From the NCBI GenBank assembly GCA_007859745.1, contig SMLU01000002.1, positions 116,942 to 180,941 of the forward strand: 64,000 nucleotides of DNA, written 5' to 3'. Within the stretch, counting starts at the first letter, position 1, and every line of letters starts with the position of its first letter. A program made the translations under genes and the position numbers. Shown in pieces: positions 26,043 through 33,642 of this stretch. The DNA is from Phycisphaerae bacterium RAS1. Lineage in GTDB: Bacteria > Planctomycetota > Phycisphaerae > UBA1845 > Fen-1342. The notes beneath the pieces were generated by a model. That model worked only from the letters and a program-made list of their open reading frames with translations. It did no database searches and was not told where the DNA came from.

Positions 26043-27326
26043 TCACTTCGACGCGATTGCGAAAAGCTGGTCGTCGGTGAAGTTGGCATTCGCTGGATGG
26101 GCACGCAAAGCACGGAACCGCAGGAGGCGGCCGGTTGGTGTGTGGCAGACGCTGGAAGCGGCATCCCCGCGGAGCTGGTTCGGGTTCTTTTCCTCGGCCT
26201 GGCGGATGGCTGATTTCAGCTGCTCGCGTCCGACATTGGTACTCATTGGCGGCGTCTCCGTTGTTGCGGTTGACCCGCCGGCGGCGGGGGAACATCCCCC
26301 GTCGACCGGCGGTTGAGGACGAACGTCTGGAAGATAGGTGCGTCCGCCGCTGCACTGAGCCTCTTCGCGGCGGCTGAGCGGCGGGCGGCGGCGGGCTGGT
26401 GTTTCGATTGTTGCAGTGGGCGCCAGCACCTGGACGGGCGCAGCGGCGGCGGGCTGGTGCGCTGGCCACTGAGCGCGGGGCGCGGGAAGAAAATTCGTGG
26501 CGGCCGTGACGACCGCGGCGGTTTCTGCGGCGAGCACCTGGTCAAGCGTCCCAAGGCTGTCGACCAATTTCAGGCGGAGCGCTTCGCGGCCCGACCATGC
26601 CCCGCCGCTCATCACGGCGGCGGTTTCGCGGTCAGACAGCTTCCGGCCGCGCTGCACGGCTTCGCGGAACTGGTCCGCGATCTCGCCTACTTCGCGCTGC
26701 AGGTGCTCGAGCTGCTCGGGCGTGACTTCGGCGCCGATCACGCCGACAGCTTTCAGCGGCCCGCTTGCCAGCGCGTGAACCTCGACACCCATTCCGGAGT
26801 ACATGGCGGAGTAATCGGCGATCGCCCACAGCACCCCGATCGAGCCTACCCGCGCGTCCTGTTCGGCGACGATCTGCGACGCGCCCGACGCGACGTAGTA
26901 GGCGGCGCTGCACAGATTCCCGCCGCTGTGCACCGTGAGCGGCTTCACCACCGCGGCGGCGGCGACCTTGGCACAGCCCGTCACCGGCCCGCCGGCGGAG
27001 TCGATCGACAGCACGATCCGCCTTACGTCAGTGGCACCTGCGGCGCGGGCGAGCATGGAAAGTAGCTCATCCTGGCTGAACTGAGCCAGCCCCAGCAGCG
27101 CGGCCCACGGATCGACCACGCGGACCATCTCGCCGGCGGCGCGGATCAGCGCTACCCCGCTCTCGATGCTCATGTCAATGCACTCGCCTGCGGCGTCGTG
27201 CATGGCCTCGGCGGTCGGCTGCGTCGGCAGGCGGAGCGAGCGCGCGACGATTTCCCGATGGGCGTTGAATGCGGCGGGTTCCAGCGCCCACATGCGCTCG
27301 GCGGGTGCTCGTGCTCTTGTTCGCAT
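26043..27326 (-). CDS. S49 family (SppA/phage head-maturation) serine peptidase
   Basis: 427 residues from ATG 27326 ('ggag' seven bases upstream). It shows 'RRIVLSIDSAGGPVTGC', 'TVHSGGNLCSAAYYVASGA' with Ser140 as nucleophile, 'GSIGVLWAIAD', and 'ALASGPLKAVG' with Lys192 as the likely general base. The 52-residue spacing matches Ser147/Lys199 of Bacillus SppA. In phages such proteases cut the scaffold or prohead; here no portal or capsid gene is found next to it. The last ~150 residues are low-complexity Pro/Ala-rich and end in 'FTDDQLFAIASK'. Confidence 0.8.
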   Translation of the reverse strand: MRTRARAPAERMWALEPAAFNAHREIVARSLRLPTQPTAEAMHDAAGECIDMSIESGVALIRAAGEMVRVVDPWAALLGLAQFSQDELLSMLARAAGATDVRRIVLSIDSAGGPVTGCAKVAAAAVVKPLTVHSGGNLCSAAYYVASGASQIVAEQDARVGSIGVLWAIADYSAMYSGMGVEVHALASGPLKAVGVIGAEVTPEQLEHLQREVGEIADQFREAVQRGRKLSDRETAAVMSGGAWSGREALRLKLVDSLGTLDQVLAAETAAVVTAATNFLPAPRAQWPAHQPAAAAPVQVLAPTATIETPARRRPPLSRREEAQCSGGRTYLPDVRPQPPVDGGCSPAAGGSTATTETPPMSTNVGREQLKSAIRQAEEKNPNQLRGDAASSVCHTPTGRLLRFRALRAHPANANFTDDQLFAIASK

Positions 27327-27367
27327 TGCATCTCCAATTCGCGTGGCGGCGCGGTGCGTCTTGATCC

Positions 27368-28918
27368 TCACAACACGCCAAAAAACCGTATCGGAATGAA
27401 GTTGTGCGGGCCGCTCTCGGGCGTGTACTGGTCCGGGCGCAGCGTGCTGCCGCGCTGCTCGCGCATCATCGCTTCGTTGCTTTCACGGATGCGGCGCAAC
27501 TCCTGCAGCTCAGCGCCGCTGATGACGCTGCGGGGTCTCACATCCCCAATAGCACTGGCCGCGATGCTGCCAATGGCGCTGACTGCGGCGTCCATTCCCA
27601 ATTCAGTGGTGGGCTTGCCGCCGCCGGCGAACTCCCATGCCATTTGTTCGCCAAACTCCGGCCCGCCGAATCGGCGCGCGATCTGGACCCGCGTCCGACG
27701 ATCCCAGCGGCGCCAAGCGTTCATTCCGTTTTTTTCGTTGGCGCCCTCCATCGCGGCGAGCGCTGCCTGATAGTTCGCCTCGGCTTCCGCGAGTCGTTGC
27801 TCTTCGGATACGGCGCGACTTTGGACGGCGGCTTGGCGTGCGCGCTCGGCGACCGTGATTGGATCTCTGGATGATACTTCCGCGGCCCGCAGCGGCCTTC
27901 CGCCGGCGGCCTGGGCTTCGATTCCGGCCGCGGTCGTCAGCACCTGCGGATATTGTCTGACCAGCGTTGCAACATCCGCGTCGCGCAGCAGCTCCTCATA
28001 CGCTCCCGGTGCAAACGCCTGCAGTCCCGCCAGCCCCTGCAGCACCGGCTGACCGCCGAAAGTCCGCGTGACGGCGTCCCGCGGCGCGTGCTTGCCCGCT
28101 CCGCGCGGCACCTGGATGGTGGTCCCGCCCTGCAGCGCCCCGAGCAGTTTCAGCATGGCGCCCTGGGCGCGCTTGTCCTTGGTGAATCCGGCGGCGCCGC
28201 TGAGCGCCAGCGCCTCGGCGGTGCCGATGCCCTGCGGTGCGGCGGCCGGGCCCAGCGCGGCGATGCGGGCAAGGATTTCCTCGGGGCGGTCGCCCGCGGC
28301 GGCGCTGGCGGCCAGCACCTGGCTCACGAATTGCTCTTCGCTCACCCCCTGCGCCATGCCGCTGTCGCGAAAGTCGGCCAGCATCTCCATCATCTGCGCC
28401 CCGGGCGCGCCGGCGGAGGCCTGAGCGCGCGCAAAGGGCGTCACGTCCAGCTTCTTGCGGGTGGCGGTCTCGGCCAGCAGCGCCGCGGCCCCCGGCTCGA
28501 AACCGTAGCGGCTGCGCAGCTCATCCCGCAGCCCGCGGGCGGCGGTCGATCCGCTCGGGCTGCCGCCCGCGCCCGCCAGCCGCAGCGTGTCCTGGTACAT
28601 CTGCGCGACCCGCGCCGCGGCGCCGGCGGCGTTCTGTTCGGCTTCCTGCAGGGCGCGGTTAAAGAGCGCCATACCGCCGGCCAGCATGGCGCCCGGCGCC
28701 AGCAGGCTGGCGACTTGGCCGAACATCGACGACAGCCCGCCGACGCTGCGCTTGCCCTTGCCGCCGGTTTCCTCCAGCTCGCGGCCCAGCGCTTTCACCT
28801 GCTGGTTCATCTGCTTCATGGCCTGCTCGTTGTCTTTGAGCTTGGCCAGCAGCGACGCATACTCGCGGATGCTGTTGCCCATGTCGGCGTCGAATTTGAG
28901 GGTTATGTCACTGGCCAT
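27368..28918 (-). CDS. Phage-like structural protein, tape-measure-like
   Basis: 516 residues from ATG 28918 ('ggag' eight bases upstream). An N-terminal coiled coil ('LLAKLKDNEQAMKQMNQQVK') leads to a hydrophobic Gly/Ala segment ('MFGQVASLLAPGAMLAGGMA') and a long Ala-rich helical body. This layout is usual for tail tape-measure or scaffold-type proteins, but it is short for a tape measure and no other tail gene is nearby. The identification is by composition only. Confidence 0.45.
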   Translation of the reverse strand: MASDITLKFDADMGNSIREYASLLAKLKDNEQAMKQMNQQVKALGRELEETGGKGKRSVGGLSSMFGQVASLLAPGAMLAGGMALFNRALQEAEQNAAGAAARVAQMYQDTLRLAGAGGSPSGSTAARGLRDELRSRYGFEPGAAALLAETATRKKLDVTPFARAQASAGAPGAQMMEMLADFRDSGMAQGVSEEQFVSQVLAASAAAGDRPEEILARIAALGPAAAPQGIGTAEALALSGAAGFTKDKRAQGAMLKLLGALQGGTTIQVPRGAGKHAPRDAVTRTFGGQPVLQGLAGLQAFAPGAYEELLRDADVATLVRQYPQVLTTAAGIEAQAAGGRPLRAAEVSSRDPITVAERARQAAVQSRAVSEEQRLAEAEANYQAALAAMEGANEKNGMNAWRRWDRRTRVQIARRFGGPEFGEQMAWEFAGGGKPTTELGMDAAVSAIGSIAASAIGDVRPRSVISGAELQELRRIRESNEAMMREQRGSTLRPDQYTPESGPHNFIPIRFFGVL

Positions 28919-29450
28919 TCGGGTTTCTCCTCGTACAGTCAAGCACCTCTCGGCGTAGCTCTTCGGCGTCCTGCTTTTCAAACCATCCCAGCGCAAGCAT
29001 CCCCTGGACCATGGCGCGCGTCACAACCCGGCCGCTGGTGTCGGTCGGATCGGTGCGGCATCTGCGATTGATCGCGGACACCAGTACGGCCGGCAGCGTC
29101 TCGGGCCAGCCATAGATCAGCGCGCGGTCGGAAACCACGTCCACTTTTCCGAGAAATGCTAGCTCTACCAGCTGATCAAGAAAACAAGACAGGTCGGCCC
29201 CCGAAAACAGCAGCAGGTCGAAGCGCTGCAGCTCGTTTCGAGCGGCGGCGGCAGCCTCGACGGCGATACACGCGTCGGCCTGCCGTTTGGCGACCTGGGC
29301 GATGGCGGCGAGCACGTCGATTTCGTTCGCGTCCGGAAAATCCTCGTGAAACTGGCGGATGACGCGCTCACTCGCTTCTACGATTCGCTGGGCCAGCGCG
29401 TCAGAAAGCGGGCTGCGTGGCGCGGCGGCTGGGGGGGCGGTGCTGCTCAT
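28908..29450 (-). CDS. Hypothetical protein of the element
   Basis: 180 residues, not recognised. Mostly helical; contains 'NEIDVLAAIAQVAKRQADAC' and 'GRVVTRAMVQGMLALGWFEK'. It overlaps the replication loader gene by four bases (ATGA) upstream and the next gene by eleven bases, so it belongs to the same operon. Confidence 0.6.
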   Translation of the reverse strand: MSSTAPPAAAPRSPLSDALAQRIVEASERVIRQFHEDFPDANEIDVLAAIAQVAKRQADACIAVEAAAAARNELQRFDLLLFSGADLSCFLDQLVELAFLGKVDVVSDRALIYGWPETLPAVLVSAINRRCRTDPTDTSGRVVTRAMVQGMLALGWFEKQDAEELRREVLDCTRRNPNGQ

Positions 29451-30181
29451 GAGGCGGCGCCTTTCTGCCTCGCATCGGACGGCGCGGCTTCATCGGCGTC
29501 CGGCTCGGCGTCTTCCGTCGGCGGCTGAACCTCGTCGCGGAAACTCGGCCACGACTCGAAGGGGATCAGTCCGCCGCTGCCGCGGGCGCGATCGAAGAGC
29601 TGCGGAGACAGCGCCTCGATCAGGTCCGAGCGGGCGCAATTCAGGGCGATGATCGTTCGGCTGCCGGCGGCGTGGCGTTTCTCGAGCAACCAGTAGAACC
29701 GCGGCCAAAAGCGGTCCGACTGCTCGGCCATGGTGAATTCGTCAAGCGCGAGTACGTGATACGCGGACCAGCGGGCGAGCCAGCCTTTCGGGTCGCGGGC
29801 GGCGAGTGCGGCGCGACATTCGTCCAACAGCGACAGCGGATCGATCAGCCTGGCGGGACGGCCTGCCTCGATCGTGCTCAGAACGGCGACGCTCAAAGCC
29901 TGCGTCTTGCCCGTTCCCGGCGGCCCGAAGAGAACCTGCGTCCCGTTTCCGCGATCGACAAATTCGCGCACGCGGGCGATGGTGCGGGCGTAGGGTCCGC
30001 GCGGCTCGCTGATGGTCAGATTGCCCCAGGCGCTGCGGTAACGATGGGCGGCGGGGACGCCGCTGTCTGCCAGTCGCTCCGCGGTGCGGCGAGCGGTGAT
30101 ACGGGCCTCGGCGGCGCAGCATGGGCAAACGTCGGCGGTGCAAACCTCTCGGCACGTGCGGCAACGGCGGTCACCGGTCAT
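29447..30181 (-). CDS. DnaC/IstB-like AAA+ ATPase, probable helicase loader
   Basis: 244 residues from ATG 30181. An N-terminal Cys-rich ribbon ('CRTCREVCTADVCPCC') is followed by AAA+ motifs 'LFGPPGTGKTQAL' (Walker A, ~84-96) and 'YHVLALDEFTM' (Walker B), then 'RTIIALNCARSDLIEALSP' (sensor 1/arginine-finger region). This is the DnaC-type loader pattern. Together with the overlapping winged-helix gene it makes a lambda O/P-like replication module. Confidence 0.75.
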   Translation of the reverse strand: MTGDRRCRTCREVCTADVCPCCAAEARITARRTAERLADSGVPAAHRYRSAWGNLTISEPRGPYARTIARVREFVDRGNGTQVLFGPPGTGKTQALSVAVLSTIEAGRPARLIDPLSLLDECRAALAARDPKGWLARWSAYHVLALDEFTMAEQSDRFWPRFYWLLEKRHAAGSRTIIALNCARSDLIEALSPQLFDRARGSGGLIPFESWPSFRDEVQPPTEDAEPDADEAAPSDARQKGAAS

Positions 30182-31095
30182 ACGCAAACCTCCAGCGCGG
30201 CCGCCTTGTGACGTGTCCCTTTCGGCAGTGGACTGAAGCGTGTAATTGCTGATTTCCGGTCGGTGGCTGAACGCGCGCGGCGCTGCGGGCGGACGCCGCG
30301 CCGTTCGAGCTCGCGACGCAGCCACGCGGCTGGGTTTCTGACTTTGGCTCGCTGCCGAACGTAATTTGCCAACCCTTTCAACAATCCGTTCCGCGTGCGA
30401 TCAGCCGGCTTGTGGCGTGTGAGCGCGTCGGCGAAGCTAGAGTCGACGCCGCAGAGGTCGCGCGCCAGCTCGACCGCGACGCAGAGAGGCACCATCTGGA
30501 GCGGGACGCCAGGCGGCAGTCCTCGGACGACGTCCGACGCGCGGAGCGCAGCGAGCCGCGCGAGCTCGCGCCAGTCCTCAGTGCCAGGCTCCCAGTCGGC
30601 AGCGTCGGCAGCGCCCCTCCTCTCCGCCGAGATATGCAGCGCCGGTTCTACATGCGCTGGATGCGCTGCTGGATAGGCTGACATACGGTCCGGGTTGGCG
30701 GACCGTGGGTCCGGGTTGGCGGACCGTGGGTCCGGGTCTGGGTGGCGCGCGCTGTCCCTGGCCGGCCAGCGCCGCGCGATGAAGTCGACTCCGGAGCCAA
30801 TTTCAGCGGCGACGCGCGTCAGCTCAATCTCGTTTGCGGCGGTGCGCGGCCCGCGGTTCGGCGCGCGGTGGACTGTGATTTCGCCGGCCGCGGCGAGTCG
30901 CGCGAGTATCCGCCGAACTGCTCTATCGGTGAGCCTCGTTTGGCGCGCGATCGTGGGGACGCTCATCCACGTTCTGCAGAAGTTCGCGGCGGCTGGGTCA
31001 TCCCCCGCGACATCGCTCAACAGGCACAGGACGGCCTGCTCGCCGTGCGTGCTCGCCGGCCGGCCGTAGACCGCGTTCAGACACGTGACGCTCAT
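30178..31095 (-). CDS. Winged-helix replication initiator-like protein with internal iterons
   Basis: 305 residues from ATG 31095. The N-terminal ~90 residues form a winged helix-turn-helix ('MSVPTIARQTRLTDRAVRRI') like phage O-type or RepA-type initiators. A central tandem 'PDPRSAN' repeat is encoded by 21-bp palindromic DNA repeats (30,687-30,737). The C-terminal half has 'FADALTRHKPADRTRNGLLK' and a basic tail. It overlaps the AlpA-like gene and the loader gene by four bases each. A role in starting element replication at a self-contained origin is inferred. Confidence 0.65.
   Translation of the reverse strand: MSVTCLNAVYGRPASTHGEQAVLCLLSDVAGDDPAAANFCRTWMSVPTIARQTRLTDRAVRRILARLAAAGEITVHRAPNRGPRTAANEIELTRVAAEIGSGVDFIARRWPARDSARHPDPDPRSANPDPRSANPDRMSAYPAAHPAHVEPALHISAERRGAADAADWEPGTEDWRELARLAALRASDVVRGLPPGVPLQMVPLCVAVELARDLCGVDSSFADALTRHKPADRTRNGLLKGLANYVRQRAKVRNPAAWLRRELERRGVRPQRRARSATDRKSAITRFSPLPKGTRHKAAALEVCV
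30687..30737. repeat. Iteron-like 21-bp palindromic tandem repeats
   Basis: Two full copies (30687-30707 and 30708-30728) and a partial third. Each contains GGTCCG ... CGGACC, a dyad around a 'ggttgg' centre. They lie inside the initiator gene, as lambda ori lies inside O. A single related 'cggtccgggttggcgg' site is at ~32,851. Confidence 0.7.
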
Positions 31096-31346
31096 TCGGC
31101 GTTGCGCTCCCAGCAGTCCGGCCGCGGGCAGCCGTCCGCGACCCACTGCTCCAACTCCGCGCGTCGCCAGCGCGGATCACCTCCACCGATACGGATCGGC
31201 GCTGGAATCACGCCCTGGCTGAGTTTGCCATAAAAGGACGTTTTTTTAAGCCCCAGGAGCGCCGCGGCCTCGGCGGCCCGCAGCAACAAAGGCTGGGGCG
31301 GCTGTACGTCGGCGGTGGCGGCGGGCGCGGCGTTCTTCATGTGCAC
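31092..31346 (-). CDS. AlpA/excisionase-like DNA-binding protein
   Basis: 84 residues. It has the MerR/AlpA-type winged helix: 'LLLRAAEAAALLGLKKTSFY', 'GVIPAPIRIGGGDPRWRRAE' and 'LEQWVADG'. Such proteins direct excision or activate integrase expression. It overlaps the genes on both sides (4 and 10 bases). Confidence 0.8.
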   Translation of the reverse strand: MHMKNAAPAATADVQPPQPLLLRAAEAAALLGLKKTSFYGKLSQGVIPAPIRIGGGDPRWRRAELEQWVADGCPRPDCWERNAE

Positions 31347-31531
31347 GCCTGCGGGGTCTCGCGGGCGCGCCGAAGCAGAATTTCCCGCAAGAGCGCGATG
31401 TCAAAGAGAATGGCGCCGTCGGCGTCAAGGTGGGGAAGGCGCCCGGCCTTTGCTTCGCGTTCGAGCCAGGCCCGCGGAACGCGGAGCCGACGCGCGGCGA
31501 TCGTCAAGGGGAGCGGAGTCGGCGGTTTCAT
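31337..31531 (-). CDS. Second small excisionase-like helix-turn-helix protein
   Basis: 64 residues: 'LPLTIAARRLRVPRAWLERE' then 'AGRLPHLDADGAILFDIALL', the helix-turn-helix plus wing of excisionase-type proteins. Two such genes in tandem may split Xis and regulator roles (inference). Confidence 0.65.
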   Translation of the reverse strand: MKPPTPLPLTIAARRLRVPRAWLEREAKAGRLPHLDADGAILFDIALLREILLRRARETPQACT

Positions 31532-31561
31532 TTGCCGAAACGTAGCGTCTGGTGTGTGGCG

Positions 31562-32632
31562 CTACCTGTGGCTCTGTCGTGGTATTTCACGCGGCGCGAG
31601 GCGGTGCATTCCCTTGCGCTCGGATCGAATTACGACGACGCCCCACGCGGGGTGTTGTTGACGGCTACGGTCGATAGTGAGGCGGAACACGTGGTCAAGT
31701 CGCGTATTGTCTGTGTCGTTTCCTAGAATTTCAAGAATCTCCGCGTCCTGGCAATCTGGCGTCCCGACATTGAACCGCTGGTGCATGAACTGAATCGCGG
31801 ACGCTTGGCGTGGCGTGAATTGGTAGGCTGTGCCTCGGAATCTCACGCTTCTGTACATCGAGTCGATCGCGTCGAACGGATCGGCGGCGCGGGTGCTTTC
31901 GTCGGTGTCTATTGAACTTCCCGGCTTGGCAGTGGCGCGAATCCCATCGTCAGTCAGCTCGACGATGCGGCGCTTCGCTGGGCGGCGTGGGTTGTCCGCA
32001 CGGTGGTAGAGGACGACGTCGACCGGATCGTCATCTACGAAAATGGCGTGGCGCCTGCTACGGAGCGCGTCGCTGTCGTCATCGAGGGGTTTGGCGGTGA
32101 CGATTTTCCCGTTGGGCATCACCCATTCGCCTAGGTTGTGCGGCAGGACTGCGCGGTTGTCGAGAAGTCGCGTCATTCGCTGACGTGGCCTGGTCGTCAG
32201 GCGCCGTCCTCGCGGGCGGCTGCTTCCCGCGGGTGGTGCAGGGTCGATGCGAAATGCGGTGTACTCCGGGTCAAGCGGATCGCTGCGGACGATTCGGATT
32301 TCGGCTTCCCCGTAGCAGCCCGGCGTCGTGTCCCGGATCAGCTTGTGAAACTCCAGCTCCCCCATGAACTCGCTGACCTCGCGCAGCAGCCCCAGCGCGA
32401 TCAAACGTTTCATCGTGGCGGCGCACCGGTCCGCGCTCATCCCGACGGCGCGGGCGGCGGTGCGTAGCAGTCGCTCATCAATGGCGCCAATCGGCTCGGC
32501 GGGCTTTCCGGCCCGGTTCGTGAACCGGCCGAACTGGACCCCGTCGATCAGGCGCAGCAGCTCTGATTCGTCGGCGGAAAGCTCGAACTCCGGGGCGTTC
32601 GGACGCGCGGCGGCGTGCGTGCTGCTCGGCAT
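31562..32632 (-). CDS. Hypothetical first gene of the element operon
   Basis: 356 residues, not recognised. The N-terminal third has a helix-turn-helix look ('AARAVGMSADRCAATMKRLI', 'LGLLREVSEFMG'). A C-terminal segment 'YQFTPRQASAIQFMHQRFNV' may be a second DNA-binding or recruitment helix. It starts 121 bases after the predicted stop of the full-length integrase in the circular form, behind an operator-like inverted repeat. A regulator or replication role is possible. Confidence 0.6.
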   Translation of the reverse strand: MPSSTHAAARPNAPEFELSADESELLRLIDGVQFGRFTNRAGKPAEPIGAIDERLLRTAARAVGMSADRCAATMKRLIALGLLREVSEFMGELEFHKLIRDTTPGCYGEAEIRIVRSDPLDPEYTAFRIDPAPPAGSSRPRGRRLTTRPRQRMTRLLDNRAVLPHNLGEWVMPNGKIVTAKPLDDDSDALRSRRHAIFVDDDPVDVVLYHRADNPRRPAKRRIVELTDDGIRATAKPGSSIDTDESTRAADPFDAIDSMYRSVRFRGTAYQFTPRQASAIQFMHQRFNVGTPDCQDAEILEILGNDTDNTRLDHVFRLTIDRSRQQHPAWGVVVIRSERKGMHRLAPREIPRQSHR

Positions 32633-32635
32633 GTT

Positions 32636-32687
32636 CCAACATCCTTGTTGCGGGCGGGCCGCGGTCCGCGCCGCGTGGGGATGTTGG
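32636..32687. promoter_or_regulatory. Operator-like inverted repeat upstream of the element operon
   Basis: CCAACATCC (32636-32644) and GGATGTTGG (32679-32687) are exact complements 34 bases apart. The first covers part of the ribosome binding region ('aagga') of the gene starting at 32632. In the predicted circle this is the only stretch without a gene, so the main promoter and its control should be here. Confidence 0.45.
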
Positions 32688-32834
32688 TTTCCACGCGAGC
32701 ACGGACGGCGTGAGGGCGTCGGCTGGCCGGCCTTCGCCTACCCGAGTCGAATTCTACCGCGTCCGTCTCCGCGCCGCGTTCCCCGAACGGCGTTCGGGGG
32801 GTGAACCGGGTTCGGTGTTGGCGTCGCTCCCGTC

Positions 32835-32923
32835 CCGAACCCCTGACCCACGGTCCGGGTTGGCGGCGGCGCCGCGTCTGTCGTGGCGGCTCCGAACCCC
32901 TGACCTACGTTCCGTGTTTCGCG
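32835..32923. repeat. Direct repeats near attR, possible integrase arm sites
   Basis: Two imperfect copies (~32,835-32,866 and ~32,892-32,923) share 'ccgaacccctgacc', with related 3' halves, 57 bases apart. They sit ~350-430 bases from the att core, as arm-type integrase sites often do. Function is not shown. Confidence 0.4.
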
Positions 32924-33267
32924 GCGCTGCCCCTGAGCTGATCTCCTGGGAGCGTGGTTCCGTGGCGCGGCGAGCGTTGGCGGCCGCGGACGCCCGTGTC
33001 CCGGCAGCACGGACACCCGTGTCCGCTGTCGGCATTGTCGCGACGGCGGTCCTGACCAAGGCGAGCACGCCGGCGCGGATCGCCGGCGGGAGCATGGTCC
33101 AGGCGGCGGCGACTTCGGCCAGCTCGGGCGGCTGCGGTTTGTCGCTTTCCCGGAAAACGGGAAAGGCGGGGTTGCGCTCCGCGGGCGGCGGCTGCTGGCG
33201 GTCCCGGTCAGCAGAGTCGTAGCGCTGGTCGTAGCGCGTGTCGTTTGGTGCTTGTTTTTCAGGGGTC

Positions 33268-33333
33268 GGAGCCGGTCTTGAAAACCGGTTTGCTCGCAAG
33301 GGCAACGTGGGTTCGAATCCCACCCTCTCCGTT
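33268..33333. repeat. attR core
   Basis: The 66-bp duplicate of the tRNA-Ser 3' part. The 5' 23 bases of the tRNA, including the acceptor strand and D arm start, are missing here, so this is an attachment site and not a second tRNA gene. Confidence 0.93.
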
Positions 33334-33642
33334 TCTCCGGTCAACCGCGACGCTAGAGGATCGACCATTCCGGTGCCACCGCCTTCAGCCGGCGCGCGGC
33401 GCGGCCGGCCGAACTGACGTCATTCGCGGTCCGCCGCGTGGCTCCCAGCGGAAACCGAATCTGCGGCTGGAGCGATTTGTCAGCGTTGATTCGCAAGGCC
33501 GGTACGCGTGTGTCGCTGCATTGCCGAACCGTGCCAAGGGAAGATTGCGGAGCGGGCGCGTGGTGTTTATTCTCCGAGTGGTACGACCGGATGAACGCTG
33601 GCTCGAACTAGGCCACGCGCGGTGAGGAACAAACCGATCCAC
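33334..33642. other. Host sequence after attR, presumed promoter region of the ATPase/TOPRIM pair
   Basis: No protein-like frame was found and no clear promoter pair. The sequence was the original downstream flank of tRNA-Ser before integration. Confidence 0.4.

Larger units (their letters stand above)
20755..33333. mobile_element. tRNA-Ser-integrated phage-like element (~12.5 kb)
   Basis: It is bounded by 66-bp perfect direct repeats (20755-20820 and 33268-33333) matching the tRNA 3' part. Next to the left repeat is a tyrosine integrase; every gene is on the minus strand, mostly with 4-10 base overlaps. Content: a hypothetical first gene, two AlpA/Xis-like proteins, a replication initiator and DnaC-like loader, several phage-type proteins, a small terminase candidate, an S49 protease and a large terminase without its nuclease domain. 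No portal, major capsid, tail fibre, lysis or repressor gene is recognised. It may be a defective prophage or a phage satellite. Only ~120 bases without a gene (32,633-32,753) remain in the predicted circle. Confidence 0.92.
32754..33333 (-). pseudogene. Detached 3' end of the integrase gene (joined to int in the excised circle)
   Basis: This frame leaves the right att core in the same phase in which the integrase enters the left core (offset 12,513 bases, divisible by three) and stays open for 170 codons to 32,754. The residues include 'PQPPELAEVAAAWTMLPPAI' and 'RAGVLALVRTAVATMP', an amphipathic protein-like helix pair, then a basic, low-complexity tail. In the integrated state it has no proper start (an ATG at 33,368 lies in host DNA). 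I treat it as part of int separated by integration. Confidence 0.75.

Noticed and set aside
33268-33333. A second tRNA-Ser gene
   Set aside because: Only the 3' two thirds are present; the acceptor 5' strand and D arm are missing, so it is the attR duplicate.
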